From Selaginella tamariscina (taxonomy: Eukaryota > Streptophyta > Lycopodiopsida > Selaginellales > Selaginellaceae), in the NCBI GenBank assembly GCA_003024785.1, contig PUQB01000668.1, positions 62,001-126,000 on the forward strand: a DNA stretch of 64,000 nt, written 5' to 3'. The translations under genes and the position numbers were made by a program. Each line of letters starts with the position of its first letter. Positions within the stretch are counted from its first letter, which is position 1. The notes under the pieces are model-generated. The model was not told the DNA's origin. It was given only the letters and a program-made list of their open reading frames with translations, and did no database searches. Below are positions 51,059-61,609 of this stretch, in pieces.

Positions 51059-51899
51059 TTAATTAAGCATTTTAATATCATCTGCTTCATCCGCCTTACG
51101 TGCAAAGACCTGAACAGGAAAAACAGTTATAAGCTTACCATAACACACACACGCACGCATGCACGTCTATATAATTTATCATACTTACCCCAGCCAACAC
51201 TTCTTTGGATAGTCCACCAGTCTTTTCACTATTAGCAACTGCTTTTTCTGGTTAAACTTTCGTAGAACTTTCTGTTTCTTCTCCACAGGTTCATTCTGTA
51301 CATTCTCACCATTATGATCTATCTGCTGCTTCTGTGTAAAAGCGAGTAATTATTAGAGTTACATAATAGAACATATATTGTACGAGTTCTATATAACGGA
51401 TGGGTATATCGTAATTATATAAATATATAATATACCTACTGATACTTTACTATTATGAATGACATTCACCTTGCGTTTTTTCTCTTCAATTGCCTTAAGT
51501 ACTTTAGATTGTTCAACACGAGCCAAGTAAAAGTCTCTCTCCTTCTTAGCAACAGAAATCTCAGCAGCAAGCTTTTGCTCGTGAACAGCTTTCCTATAGG
51601 CTTTTAAACAAATTACCGTCACCATTATACCCATAGTACATAAACTACTACTTAGTATATAGTTAAGTAAGTATACTATACCAATTTCTTCAGTTAAGTG
51701 GTTCCACTTGAACTTCGTCAAATACTTCATGTTCCAAAGATCGTAGTAATAAGATGACCGTCTTTTCCCTCCTGAAATAGAATCTGTATATATAAAGAAA
51801 CACACATATACATATATACACATAACATATCTACATACACACAAACAGATTAAGGAAATACATACATACAGAATATATATATATATATATATTATATAG

Positions 51900-51933
<34 letters not shown>

Positions 51934-52517
51934 GAGAGAGACAGAGAGACAGAGAGACAGAGAGAGACAGAGAGAGAGAAACCAAAGTTACCCATAGGTT
52001 CTCCATTCAACAGCTTTGCCGTGTTTTGCATCACTTTTCTTTGTGAACTCCACCCACCTGGTAATCAGGTGTATTATCTAAACTTTTAAACTTTCTATAT
52101 GGCGTCTTAACTTGTGTGTGTAGTACATACATACATACATATATATATATATAATGCTGCTTACCCTTCAGTGAAATTTTTCCCACTGTTGCCACCAGCC
52201 TGTTTTCTACGCTTCCTGGCAGCAGGATCTACAAATTGCTAATATATATGAATAACAACGCAAGTATATTTGAAATAAATGTGATTATAATGATTAGAAG
52301 TGATGATTCAAGTTCAAACGTTTCATAAAATATACATACCTTCAGGAACAAGGTAAATTTTCGAGACTTCTCCATACTGTGAGAGGAGATGGCGCAACTT
52401 GTGAGGCTTCATGTGCGGCGGAATACGGCTCAAATAGCACACGCCTTTCTTCTCCTCTTTGGCCACCATATCCAGCACCTTCTTCTTCTTAGTCGTCTTG
52501 CTCTCTCCTTCCTCCAT
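51059..52517 (-). CDS. ESF2/ABT1-type pre-rRNA processing factor
   Basis: Nucleolar RNA-binding protein of the small-subunit processome needed for early 18S rRNA cleavages. Seven minus-strand exons from ATG 52517 to TAA 51059. A Lys-rich start is followed by the RRM: GVCYLSRIPPHMKPHKLRHL, LSQYGEVSKIYLVPE, DPAARKRRKQAGG, FTEGWVEFTKK and LLNGEPMGG. Family blocks continue with YYDLWNMKYLTKFKWNHLTE, AYRKAVHEQKL and AKKERDFYLARVEQS. It ends EVLAGVFARKADEADDIK plus MLN. Frame changes occur near 52035 (A run on the coding strand) and at the run 51243-51247. Both sides read family-like sequence, so assembly indels are likely. An intron near 51855-51975 has long AT and AG microsatellites. Confidence 0.88.
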
Positions 52518-52631
52518 TCTGTAAAACCCTAACCCTTAGAAAGCCCTAAAACAGAGGAAGTTAATATAAATTTGAATGTGCTCCGCTTTCCCGCGCAGAT
52601 TGCAGAGTGCCCTATTAGGTCTGGAGAAGCA
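52518..52631. promoter_or_regulatory. 114-bp divergent promoter with telo-box, ESF2 and WD40 genes
   Basis: Opposing start codons are only 114 bp apart. AAACCCTAA at 52524-52532 runs into a second CCCTTAG/CCCTAAAA pair within 25 bp. Telo-boxes of this form are known in plant promoters of ribosome-biogenesis genes, which fits ESF2. Confidence 0.6.
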
Positions 52632-54830
52632 ATGGCAATGGAGATTAGATGCCGCATTCCGGAGGCGCATGAGCTTCCCATACTATGTGTTGCATTTAAT
52701 AATTACCGCAATGAGGTGTACAGTGGATCGCAGGACTGCCTAATTAAGGTACACATGTGTATATCTTGCAATAACCTATATGTATACGTTCCCATCTGTT
52801 GTTACAAGAGCAGATATGGGATGTTGAATCTGGGAGTCAAATTAGAGTTCAAGAGGGGCATCAAGCATGGGTAACAGATCTTCTGTACTCGGACCTTGTA
52901 AAGATCTTATTTTCCTGCTCTTTGGATGGCAAAGTTCTTGCTTGGTCCGATAAAGGCAAACTCCTCCAGGTATATAATATTACATGCCGCGCACACACCT
53001 GATGTTGGTATGATATAACAGGTTGTTGAGTTTGGAGGTCCTGTGTTTTGCTTGGCTTGGGATGCAAAAGGGAAACATATTATTGCAGGAGGAAGGGGTG
53101 TTGTACAACTATACCGTGTGATACGCTCATCTGCTAGTGTTTACATCAAATCGTCACAGAATCAGAAAATGGGAAGTGTAAGTGTCGACTGATTCTATTC
53201 TCATAACTTAATAATGGACTAATCAATTTACATATACACCTCACGCTTATACACACATTTCAGGTGAAGTTTATGCAACCAAGTATATTTAGTTTTATCC
53301 ACAAGAATAATGTACAAGGTGTTTGCTGCTCACACATGGGGAATGTGTTTACTGCAGGGTGAGTGCAACATTTTATGAGTGCGTGTGTGTGTGAGATAAA
53401 TACAAATAAAGCATATATAAGATATACTTCATGTTTATTCCAGACATGATCGATGCATATGCATATTTGAGAGTTTAAAGCCTGGAATTACCATGATGCG
53501 GTTGACCCATTGCCATGAAGTAAACGTCTTTCTTTGTTCTAATAAGCTCTACTCCTGATGCATAAATACACATGCATAGACACGTGCACACACACAAACA
53601 CGCACACACACACACTAAGCGTACTGCTTGACAGGGGGCAACATCTGCAGTTGCTTATGATAAGGACCAGAAAACATTGATTACAGGGTCTTACGATGGC
53701 ACGATCAAAATATGGAGTCATGAGGGTCACTGTTTGGACGAGTTTCTTAATGTCACAGATTCAGTTATGTCAATTGCATACATCCCTTCCACAAAGTGCT
53801 TATGGATTGCTGGAAGAGAAACGTAAGTACTTATCTGGTATATAATATATGCATGTACTGTCCTATTATAAAGGTTAGTATAGCAAAGACATTACACGCG
53901 CGCGCCACGCACGCACGCAAGACAACTATGTCTTGTTTAGTTGTTCCTCATGTTTAAGCCAATGGTGACTTTGTTTCTGCAGCACTCCTACGATTCTTGA
54001 CACTTTAGCACCAGCAAATGTGACAGAATGGGTTGCTGATACATGTGGAATCCGTCATTTGCCTTTAACTAAAGTACTAATCCAATTAACATTAATATAA
54101 TGATTAGATTAAATAGATTGTGCACCGGTATATTATATATAGACGTGGCAATTTTTCATGTCTTTAATTGCAGGTTTACCATGCATCAGATAAAGATATT
54201 GCCATTGGCGTATCTGGGGGATTAGAAATCATCATATGGAGATTTAACCGTTTTGGACCACACCGAGTACTTCAGGTACTTATGTCATACGGACACGCTA
54301 TATCATACGTACACGCTATAAAGATGTATATGCATGCCTCAACTTATATACTATACAGGGACATACAGATTGGGTAGAATGTCTGGTAATAGCATATCGA
54401 AGGCCACCAAAAATACATGAAGACGAAGACCAGGTGGAGCGAACTAAGAAACTAAGCGCACCGAAAAAAGTCACATTCAATGCTGCATCTTCACAATTAA
54501 CCCCCCCTACGTCACCAGGTATACTCTGTGTGTGTGTGTGTGTGCGTGGTAATGCACGCACTTCTTAACATTATAAAGTCTACTTCTGTATGTATCAGAG
54601 CCGGAAACCTCAGCTAAGCAGCCAAAGCAACGACCTCCATTGATTCAACAACCAGGATCACTGTTGGATACTGAGGTCTACAGTGCAGGAGCTGATGGCA
54701 GCATACTTAAGTGGAAGCCTAGTCCTGGAAATAACTGCGATTCCTGGACAAAGCACGAATATTCTCCTCCCTCTGACTCTGCTATCTTGTGCATGATTCA
54801 TGAACCAACCCACGACGTCCTAGTTACAGG

Positions 54831-54863
<33 letters not shown>

Positions 54864-56212
54864 ACTAGGTTATTTTGTTATGCAGGTTCTGAGGATTGTA
54901 AAATAAGAATATGGAACTTAGATACACAACCGACTATTTCACGGGGGCAGTCTAACAAAGGCGAAGTTTCTGGTCCAGATGTACTCCGTGGTCACGAAGC
55001 TAAGATTGTTGGATTATGTGTACATAACCAAGAGGTGAACTAACTTCAAAAGAAAACCTGAATAACATATTACATATTACTGCTTTTGTTTGCAGCATTT
55101 GATTTCAGTGTCATACGATAGAACAGTTCGCTGGTGGAACTTACCTTTTCGTTTGCCGTTAGATGTTATTGAAATGGCTCATGACTTGCCTATTGAGGTC
55201 TGAAATTTTCATTTAAAACATCTTCTAAACTGAATTCATTAATATTTTTATAGATAGCTTTGTGCAGCATATGGCTTACAGTCCTCAGCGAGGTGAAGTA
55301 GCTACATGTGGTGGTGGGAATTTTATGAAGCTCTGGAATGCATCAAAAAGGAGGCTCAAGGAGATCATCACTGGTGGCAATGGAAATATAATCATAGTAA
55401 GTATTCATGCTGCTGCTGCTACCACCACCGCACACACATACACACATCCACACACACACTTACACTTATGATTGTGCAGATAAAGTGGTGCAATTTGGGG
55501 GACGGATTCTGGCTAACAGCATCCGACGAGGGAGAGATTTGTATGTGGGATCCTGAAACAGGGAGTGTGACAAAGTCCATGTGTTGGAAGAAGGAGCCAG
55601 TTACATTTGTTTTTCTGGATGAAGTAAACAGGCTTGTTTTGATAAGCATGCAATCCGAATCACTAATACGTGGTTACGACACAAACTTGGATAAAGAGAT
55701 TTGTACATACATTGGTCACACTGATCAGGTACGTATTATATTATATAAATATATGCATGTACGAGAGTGCACTTGAAACATACATCTGTTACATATTAAT
55801 GGTATATGAGAACGATAGGTTGAAATTTTTCTTCGAATGTTGGAAACAGGTACATAGTATCATCCATTTTCCACATAGAAACCAGTATCTATCAGGATCA
55901 TGGGATAATACAATACGTGCATGGATTGTCCCAGATGGAAAAGTGGAGCCAAAACCTGTGGTACACACACTTACTTGAAAACATTAGAGCTACTTAAACT
56001 GTTTCAAATTTTCTGAAGGTGTTCAAAGCTGTGGATGAAGAAGTAGACCCTTTGAAGGAGGAGCCACTTATAAGCAGCTATGAGAAGGAATATCCCCTCG
56101 TTCCTCCCAAGACCTTACAGAATATGGGACCTGCAATGTTCCCAAGCAAGAGGCCTGATTCTGGTGGGAGTGTTGCACAAGCTACTTCTGTAACCGCTCC
56201 ACCTTCAGGTAT

Positions 56213-56248
<36 letters not shown>

Positions 56249-56500
56249 CTCCTTTTGAGAGTATGGCTTTCTTGAGAGACTTAAACTCTTTGATAAAACG
56301 TTCATAAAGGCGTCTATTTTCTTTTATATGTGTAACACACTTTGAAATGAAATCTCTCTCTCAGTACTGAAGTTCAATATTGTTTTTAATCTTCAGTTGC
56401 TAGTTCGTCTAGTACACATAGTAGCGTTGAAGCTGGTTCTGGACTTAAACTTGCTAGACGGCTTTCTGACCTAGACATCATTCTCAAACCACATGTATAA
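52632..56500 (+). CDS. WD40-repeat protein, unrecognised subfamily
   Basis: Beta-propeller protein with at least twelve WD-type blades, hence likely two propellers; about 750 residues in roughly seventeen exons. Examples of blades: GSQDCLIK-IWDVESG, SCSLDGKVLAWSDKG, TGSYDGTIKIWSHEG, YSAGADGSILKWKPS, GSEDCKIRIWNLDTQ, SVSYDRTVRWWNLP, TASDEGEICMWDPETG and SGSWDNTIRAWIVPDGK. A charged insert (EDEDQVERTKKLSAPKK) separates the two halves. The tail after the last blade is disordered, includes EEPLISSYEKEYPLVPPKTL, and ends in the conserved-looking LARRLSDLDIILKPHV. No enzymatic domain is seen, so a scaffold role is the most one can say. Many introns start with or contain TG/CA repeats (54530, 54836, 56216). 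No clear frame error was found. Confidence 0.85.
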
Positions 56501-56528
56501 TAACAAACTGAGTTCAAGGTGCGTAGGA

Positions 56529-56572
<44 letters not shown>

Positions 56573-56729
56573 ACCACGAAAACGTTATATAAATTGCTGC
56601 AACTGGTTATAAGCATGGTTCCTGTAAAGACGCATAGATAAATAAATAAAGAAAAAGCAATCTATCTTACACACGCATCTGTGCAGGCACACACGCTAAC
56701 GCTATAATAATGCAGACTAATCCTCCCCT

Positions 56730-57950
56730 TTGTCACTGGAAGTGCGGTTAACTTGTGACAAATGTTTAATGAAGAAACATGTTTGTAATAACATTTTTGT
56801 TGAAAGGTGCTCTTTTACGAAACTTTCCCCAGGGTTTGTAGCTTATGGATCGTTGATGGATGTCATCGGCATTTACAAGGTAGTCTTTGGAATTTCGCCC
56901 AAGGCTATGCAGTTACAGGGAGTATCAGCGAACAGCCAACTCGATAATCAAAACCTTTCAAACGGAAGGTTTTACCCCGGTTAGTTGTTTACTTGATAGT
57001 GTGTTTCTACGGATCAATGTTTTCACACGTTGTTTTGTAGGAACAAGTGGAGAGGTTCATGCACAAGGCCTCTGTCCTTGACGCTGTCGTGGCTGATAAC
57101 CCGTATAGACAACAACAAGTGGAGTACTATGCAGCCATTCATCTACACTCTTTTGACATCCTCGATCGGGTTGTTGTGCAAGTTGCCACTAACAAGCTAA
57201 TCCCACCGCGGGGCCGCAGGCTGAATGTGGATCGGTCATCGTGTCACGAACTACCCGACTTGACGCGGAGATGGTTGCCGAGCTTCTAGATAGTGATGAC
57301 GACTGGGATTTAGTGATCTCCACTTTTGTCGAAGATAAGCACTTCCGTGCACTGAGAACTTCGATAAGGAACCTGAACATTGTAGGCGACTTCAGCACAG
57401 ACATGCAGATGATCGAAGTGGATCCGAGATATGCATACACGGACAGGTTCTGTACGCCCTTCCTGCAACAAGTCTATGTGGCGGAGTTTCGACGCAAAGG
57501 ACTATGGATAGTGCTCCGGCGTCCAGCATTGAATTGGAGCGAGGCTGGATGGTTGTGCCAGAACGACGTCATCTTGCGTCGGGGCTTATGCATCCAGCCG
57601 ACGGGTTTTTCCTCAACATGCTTTCTGCGACTACTTTCTCCAGCGTTTCGAGCTGTGTTGCTACAGGAAGGCTCAGCGAAGGGAGTGGTTATATGTTCGT
57701 GCCTGTAGTAGATGCCGTGGTTTTCTACAGAAATATTCCCGGCAAGCTGCATATAATCAGTCTGCAGTACACGACCAACCTGGAGCATTCGGAGTTCATG
57801 AGCATTCGGGTGCTGGAGAAATGGTACAAGAATGACATTCTGGAGGCAACACGGAAGTCTCTTGTGGAGCTGCGTTTGTACCACTGCAATGGACTCTCAA
57901 CTTCAGGAGGAGAACGTAAGGCAACTGCAGAATGGAAGCCATGTGAGTAG
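56730..57950 (+). pseudogene. Unrecognised coding-like locus with overlapping frames
   Basis: Several plus-strand frames look like real protein but do not join simply. Segments are about 56880-57290 (EYQRTANSIIKTFQTEGF, a likely intron, then EQVERFMHKASVLDAVVADN), 57241-57500 (AEMVAELLDSDDDWDLVIST and FVEDKHFRALRTSIRNLNIV), and 57504-57950 (ELERGWMVVPERRHLASGL, LEKWYKNDILEATRKSLVEL). Base composition is exon-like and GC-richer than its surroundings. At least two frame changes separate the parts. It may be a degraded gene or a real one damaged by assembly indels as seen elsewhere. I do not recognise any domain. Confidence 0.45.
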
Positions 57951-58027
57951 AAGGTAGAATGAACAACAATGGGCAATGCGTGATAAGAGACATGGCTGCT
58001 GCCTGAGAGCGGTGCTTTCAAAATACT

Positions 58028-58131
58028 CTTGCAGCTCTTGATTTGGTTCTTAAGCTGAGTGATGACCGCTCAAGCGGTACAAAGCCCACTCAAACCCCTC
58101 AAGCAAAAGTTGGTGGTTGTTGTTTCCAATA
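58028..58131 (+). other. Orphan exon resembling a Rab GTPase tail
   Basis: After an acceptor-like ctcttgcag, a frame reads LDLVLKLSDDRSSGTKPTQ and ends AKVGGCCFQ followed by TAA. A hydrophilic linker ending in a Cys-Cys pair near the terminus is typical of prenylated Rab proteins. No GTPase core is nearby, so this is probably a stranded fragment; chance is possible. Confidence 0.3.
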
Positions 58132-58257
58132 AGTGATGCATTAAGAACGATAATAATTTTCAATATATAACGACGTCTATTTTGAAATGAAATAAAAGAT
58201 TTAAATTTAAATTTTAAAAAGTGAATATTCACTCAATTTTGGTGTCTCGTTGAAGTG

Positions 58258-58335
58258 TGTGTTGAGCATGGACGGTGGAGGTATGAGAGGCGTGATCATG
58301 CTCAAATCCTTAGCACCTCGAGAGTTTTGCAGGTT
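58258..58335 (+). other. Fragment resembling a patatin-like phospholipase start
   Basis: A short frame reads VLSMDGGGMRGVIMLKSLA. DGGGxRG is the glycine-rich oxyanion-hole motif of patatin-like phospholipases. The GxSxG nucleophile elbow and the rest are not visible. It is a fragment at best. Confidence 0.4.
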
Positions 58336-58754
58336 TTATATCATATGAAATAAATATTAATGTCCTTCCGCAAACCGGAAGTATGATCAAACGACTCTGA
58401 TTAATCAGTTTAACACTTACTATGATATTATAACATTACAAGCTTTTTGTGTGTGTACATATATAAGATTTTGTTTATTTTAGCATTATCACAAGGCTCA
58501 CACTCACTAAGTAATCCTCATACCCTTATGGGTAGGATAATTGATTGGAGGGTAAATCGTGTTGCTTTAACTTTGTTACAGGTATACAGGGGCAATGAAC
58601 TTGTTTATATCTTTTGAGACACTGTCTAAGAGTTACTTAAGTTATCTTGAAAGTCTTGGGTAGTCACTTGATGAGACTTAATATAGGACTAAGTAAGTTT
58701 CATAGGATACTCAATTGATTATACCAAACGACAATGATGTATATGAACGTTGTG

Positions 58755-60120
58755 ACTAAATAGAAATATAAAAAAATCTTTAATTAATATTTATGTATTA
58801 ATATTAATATTTTAAACATATATTTTAAAGAATATTCTTTTTAAAATATATATTATTTTAAAAAGTATTTCTTTATATTAAAAAATACTAATTAAATTAA
58901 TTAAAATTGCTAATTATTAAAAAATGGGATTATAAACATTCCCATTTTAGTTATAATTTTCGTGTATGATGTATTATCGTGTGTTAACTCAAGACTTTTG
59001 ACAAAAACCTCTTTTTTGAGCAGCAGAAACACCATGAAATTCATCTTCATTCTTGCCAAATAATACATGATTTAAATACTAGAATCTGGACATATTTTAT
59101 TCTACAGTTGTACATAAGAAAAAAACATGTTCTCGTTAAATATAGTTTTTATTTATAGAGTGCGTTAGTAGAATATATTAAGAAAATATATTACATTTTA
59201 TATATTAAATTAATCAAATGTATTATTAACAATTTCATATATTTATGTTTAATATATTAATTAATATTAAATACTTATAATCATTTTTGTTGTTTTTCTG
59301 AATTTCGCTAATTGAAATTATTTAGTTTAGAGACTCTTGGTGGGGTTACATAATGAGCCAAATGATAAATATTGTTTAATGAGAAGCTTTTCAGGTGTGT
59401 TTCTCATAATATTTATTGAATATATTACTTTTAAATTGTATAATTATGTGAAGGAACATTTAGACGACATGATTATATAAATATATAATTTAACAGTAAT
59501 ATATGTAGTAAGAATTTACAATGTGTATGTGTGTGTTTTACAGTTCATTCATTTACAATAATAATACAAAATGTGTAAAGAAAAATTACACTATATAACC
59601 GTATTAAAGTTATACAAATTTTCCTTAAACACATTTTGTATGAATGTGCTACACACACGCATGCACTAAAATACACACACATGCATTATATGGCGGTATA
59701 TTATATAGAGTTATATAATTTTCCCTAAGAAATAGAAATGAAGTGCTTGCATCCATATACTTCATATAAATATTTAGTTGAATATATTAAAGTTAACCAT
59801 ATGATATATCCCTGATAAATAGGAATTTTAATATAATTTAATATATATAATTTATAATTTATTCAGTCATATTTAGGAAAAAAGAAAATGAAAGTTGTAA
59901 CTAAAATGAGAATGATACATGAAAATGGAAATATAAAAAAAATTTTAATTAATATTTATATATTAACTATTAATATTTTAAACATGCATTTTAAAGAATA
60001 TTCTTTCTTTAAATATATATTAATTTTTTATATTAAAAAATTTAATTAAATAATTAAAATTGTTAATTTATTAAGAAAATGAGACTATAAACATTTTCAT
60101 TTTAGTTATAATGTTTATAG
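58755..60120. repeat. AT-rich block with a direct repeat of about 200 bp
   Basis: The segments at about 58762-58975 and 59925-60118 are similar over roughly 200 bp: both start near AATATAAAAAAA-TTTTAATTAATATTTAT, share TTTTAAAGAATATTCTTT, and end with TATAAACATT-CCATTTTAGTTATAA-type sequence. About 950 bp separates them, noncoding and AT-rich. They could be terminal repeats of a decayed element or a segmental duplication. No gene is seen. Confidence 0.6.
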
Positions 60121-60560
60121 AAAATTTGCAAATCAAGCTCATAGAAGTTAGCCGTCATATTCGAGCAAGCAGAGCTTCATAAGTGTTTCAAAAAGTGGTT
60201 TCCTTGGAAAGATCGCCTTATAGAATGCATAGAACATCTTCACAACAAAATGAAGATGAAGAACGCCTGAGCGGTAGATAACCCAACGATGTTAGGAAGT
60301 CTAAAGGCTTTATTGGTTTGAACTTATTAGGACCACCAGAATCTTCTTCAACTGAAGATTCAGACTCAATGTAAGCACACATATATGTATCTACATATAT
60401 ACACACATATGCTTGCAGTATATCCAGTGTATATTTACAGTTAAAAATAGTGTTGAGACATAAATTGATGCTCTACTGTAATAGAGTAGTTTAGGGTTCG
60501 TGGGCTATGGATGCACAGGCATTCGTATACACTTTGTGGTGTTACTGAGGTAGGGTTTTA
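60121..60560 (+). other. Unassigned stretch with a short coding-like segment
   Basis: A frame near 60295-60370 reads KSKGFIGLNLLGPPESSSTE plus DSDSM before a GTAAGC donor-like site. I cannot connect it to any other exon and name no function. The remainder shows nothing. Confidence 0.25.
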
Positions 60561-60576
60561 TGTTAAATTCTGAACA

Positions 60577-60610
60577 TGGTATCAGAGTTGCTTTCGATTT
60601 GGGCGGGGAG
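60577..60610 (+). other. Primer-site and purine-tract remnant
   Basis: TGGTATCAGAG (60577-60587), the initiator-Met tRNA primer-site word also seen in the TRIM at 8158, is followed after 13 bp by the purine tract GGGCGGGGAG. It points to a plus-strand LTR-element remnant beside the minus-strand LTR at 60641, but no LTR for it could be defined. Confidence 0.35.
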
Positions 60611-60640
60611 CAATGTATAATGTAGCCTAGTGGGAGGCCA

Positions 60641-61609
60641 TGTGTTAGAGTTTTTACTTGGTGCTACAAAGGCGGCTTGCCAGGTGCCAACCCTGCCAAT
60701 CCTGGAATCCCCTCTTGGAAACCCCACGAAACTGGTAAAGTAACCCATATTAGGAACCCAAGCCTTAGGAAGTCAAACCCCTACTGACTAAGTCCACAAA
60801 CGAGACTCACCTTGTGAATCAGGATACACGGACTAGCCGAGCTTTAGGTGTCGTTCCTAGCTTGGCGTGGTTGAGGCGGCCGGAGCAAGGCCTCAACCAC
60901 TAGTTCTGCGGAACGTGAACTCGGGCAATGTCTTTGAGCTTGCGGCAGGTTTTCGGACCAAGGAATCTGACTAACTCCTTGGAAGTGACGTGCCCCTATC
61001 TCAAAGGCAAGATCCTGCCAACGATAAGGATAGTCTAACCCTAGGGTGGGTTGTACCCCTGTCGTGTGGAAGTTTGGGCGGCACAACGGAGGGTTGCACC
61101 TTGACGACACAAGCTTAGCTTGCACCGGTAGGAGGTTAACGAGCTCTCTTTTGAACCCAGGAAGCCTCACTACATATACTCTACCTTATTTATGTGACGG
61201 ACCCCCCCCCCCCTGTTTACCTAAATGAGTAAGTGGGCTGGCACGGAAATGCCAGCCCTTAGAGAAAATGGTTGTCCTAACCTAACCCTAAACCTAACCC
61301 CTAGGGGGGGGTTTAGGGCGTGGGGTTAGGGCAACCCTAGGGTTAGGTCAACCCTAGGGTGTTGACAAGCTATATTTGCAAAGAACCTAACCTGGAACGT
61401 CAAACGGGGGAGAGTTTCTAGAAGGTAAGTCTAGCTTCGCCTAGAGTTTCCTGCAAATACCTAATGACACCCGGCCGGACCATCACTAGATACCCAAGTG
61501 CACTAATGGGCCTGTTTCCTACTACATCTAGGGTTCGTCACACAACTCGGTAGTAACAACAGTCAAACCCCAAAGTAAAGGGTCGAGTCATAGTAAAAAC
61601 TATGACACA
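60641..61609 (-). repeat. 3' LTR of the chromovirus, about 969 bp
   Basis: On the plus strand it starts TGTGTTAGAGTTTTTAC and ends GTAAAAACTATGACACA, so the ends are short inverted repeats as usual for LTRs. The purine tract lies directly at the internal side. Near 61272-61370 it holds many CCCTAA/TTAGGG-like words and a C run near 61202-61212. Confidence 0.75.

Noticed and set aside
60844-61170. 108-codon minus-strand frame in the LTR
   Set aside because: It lies wholly within the LTR and has no family resemblance.
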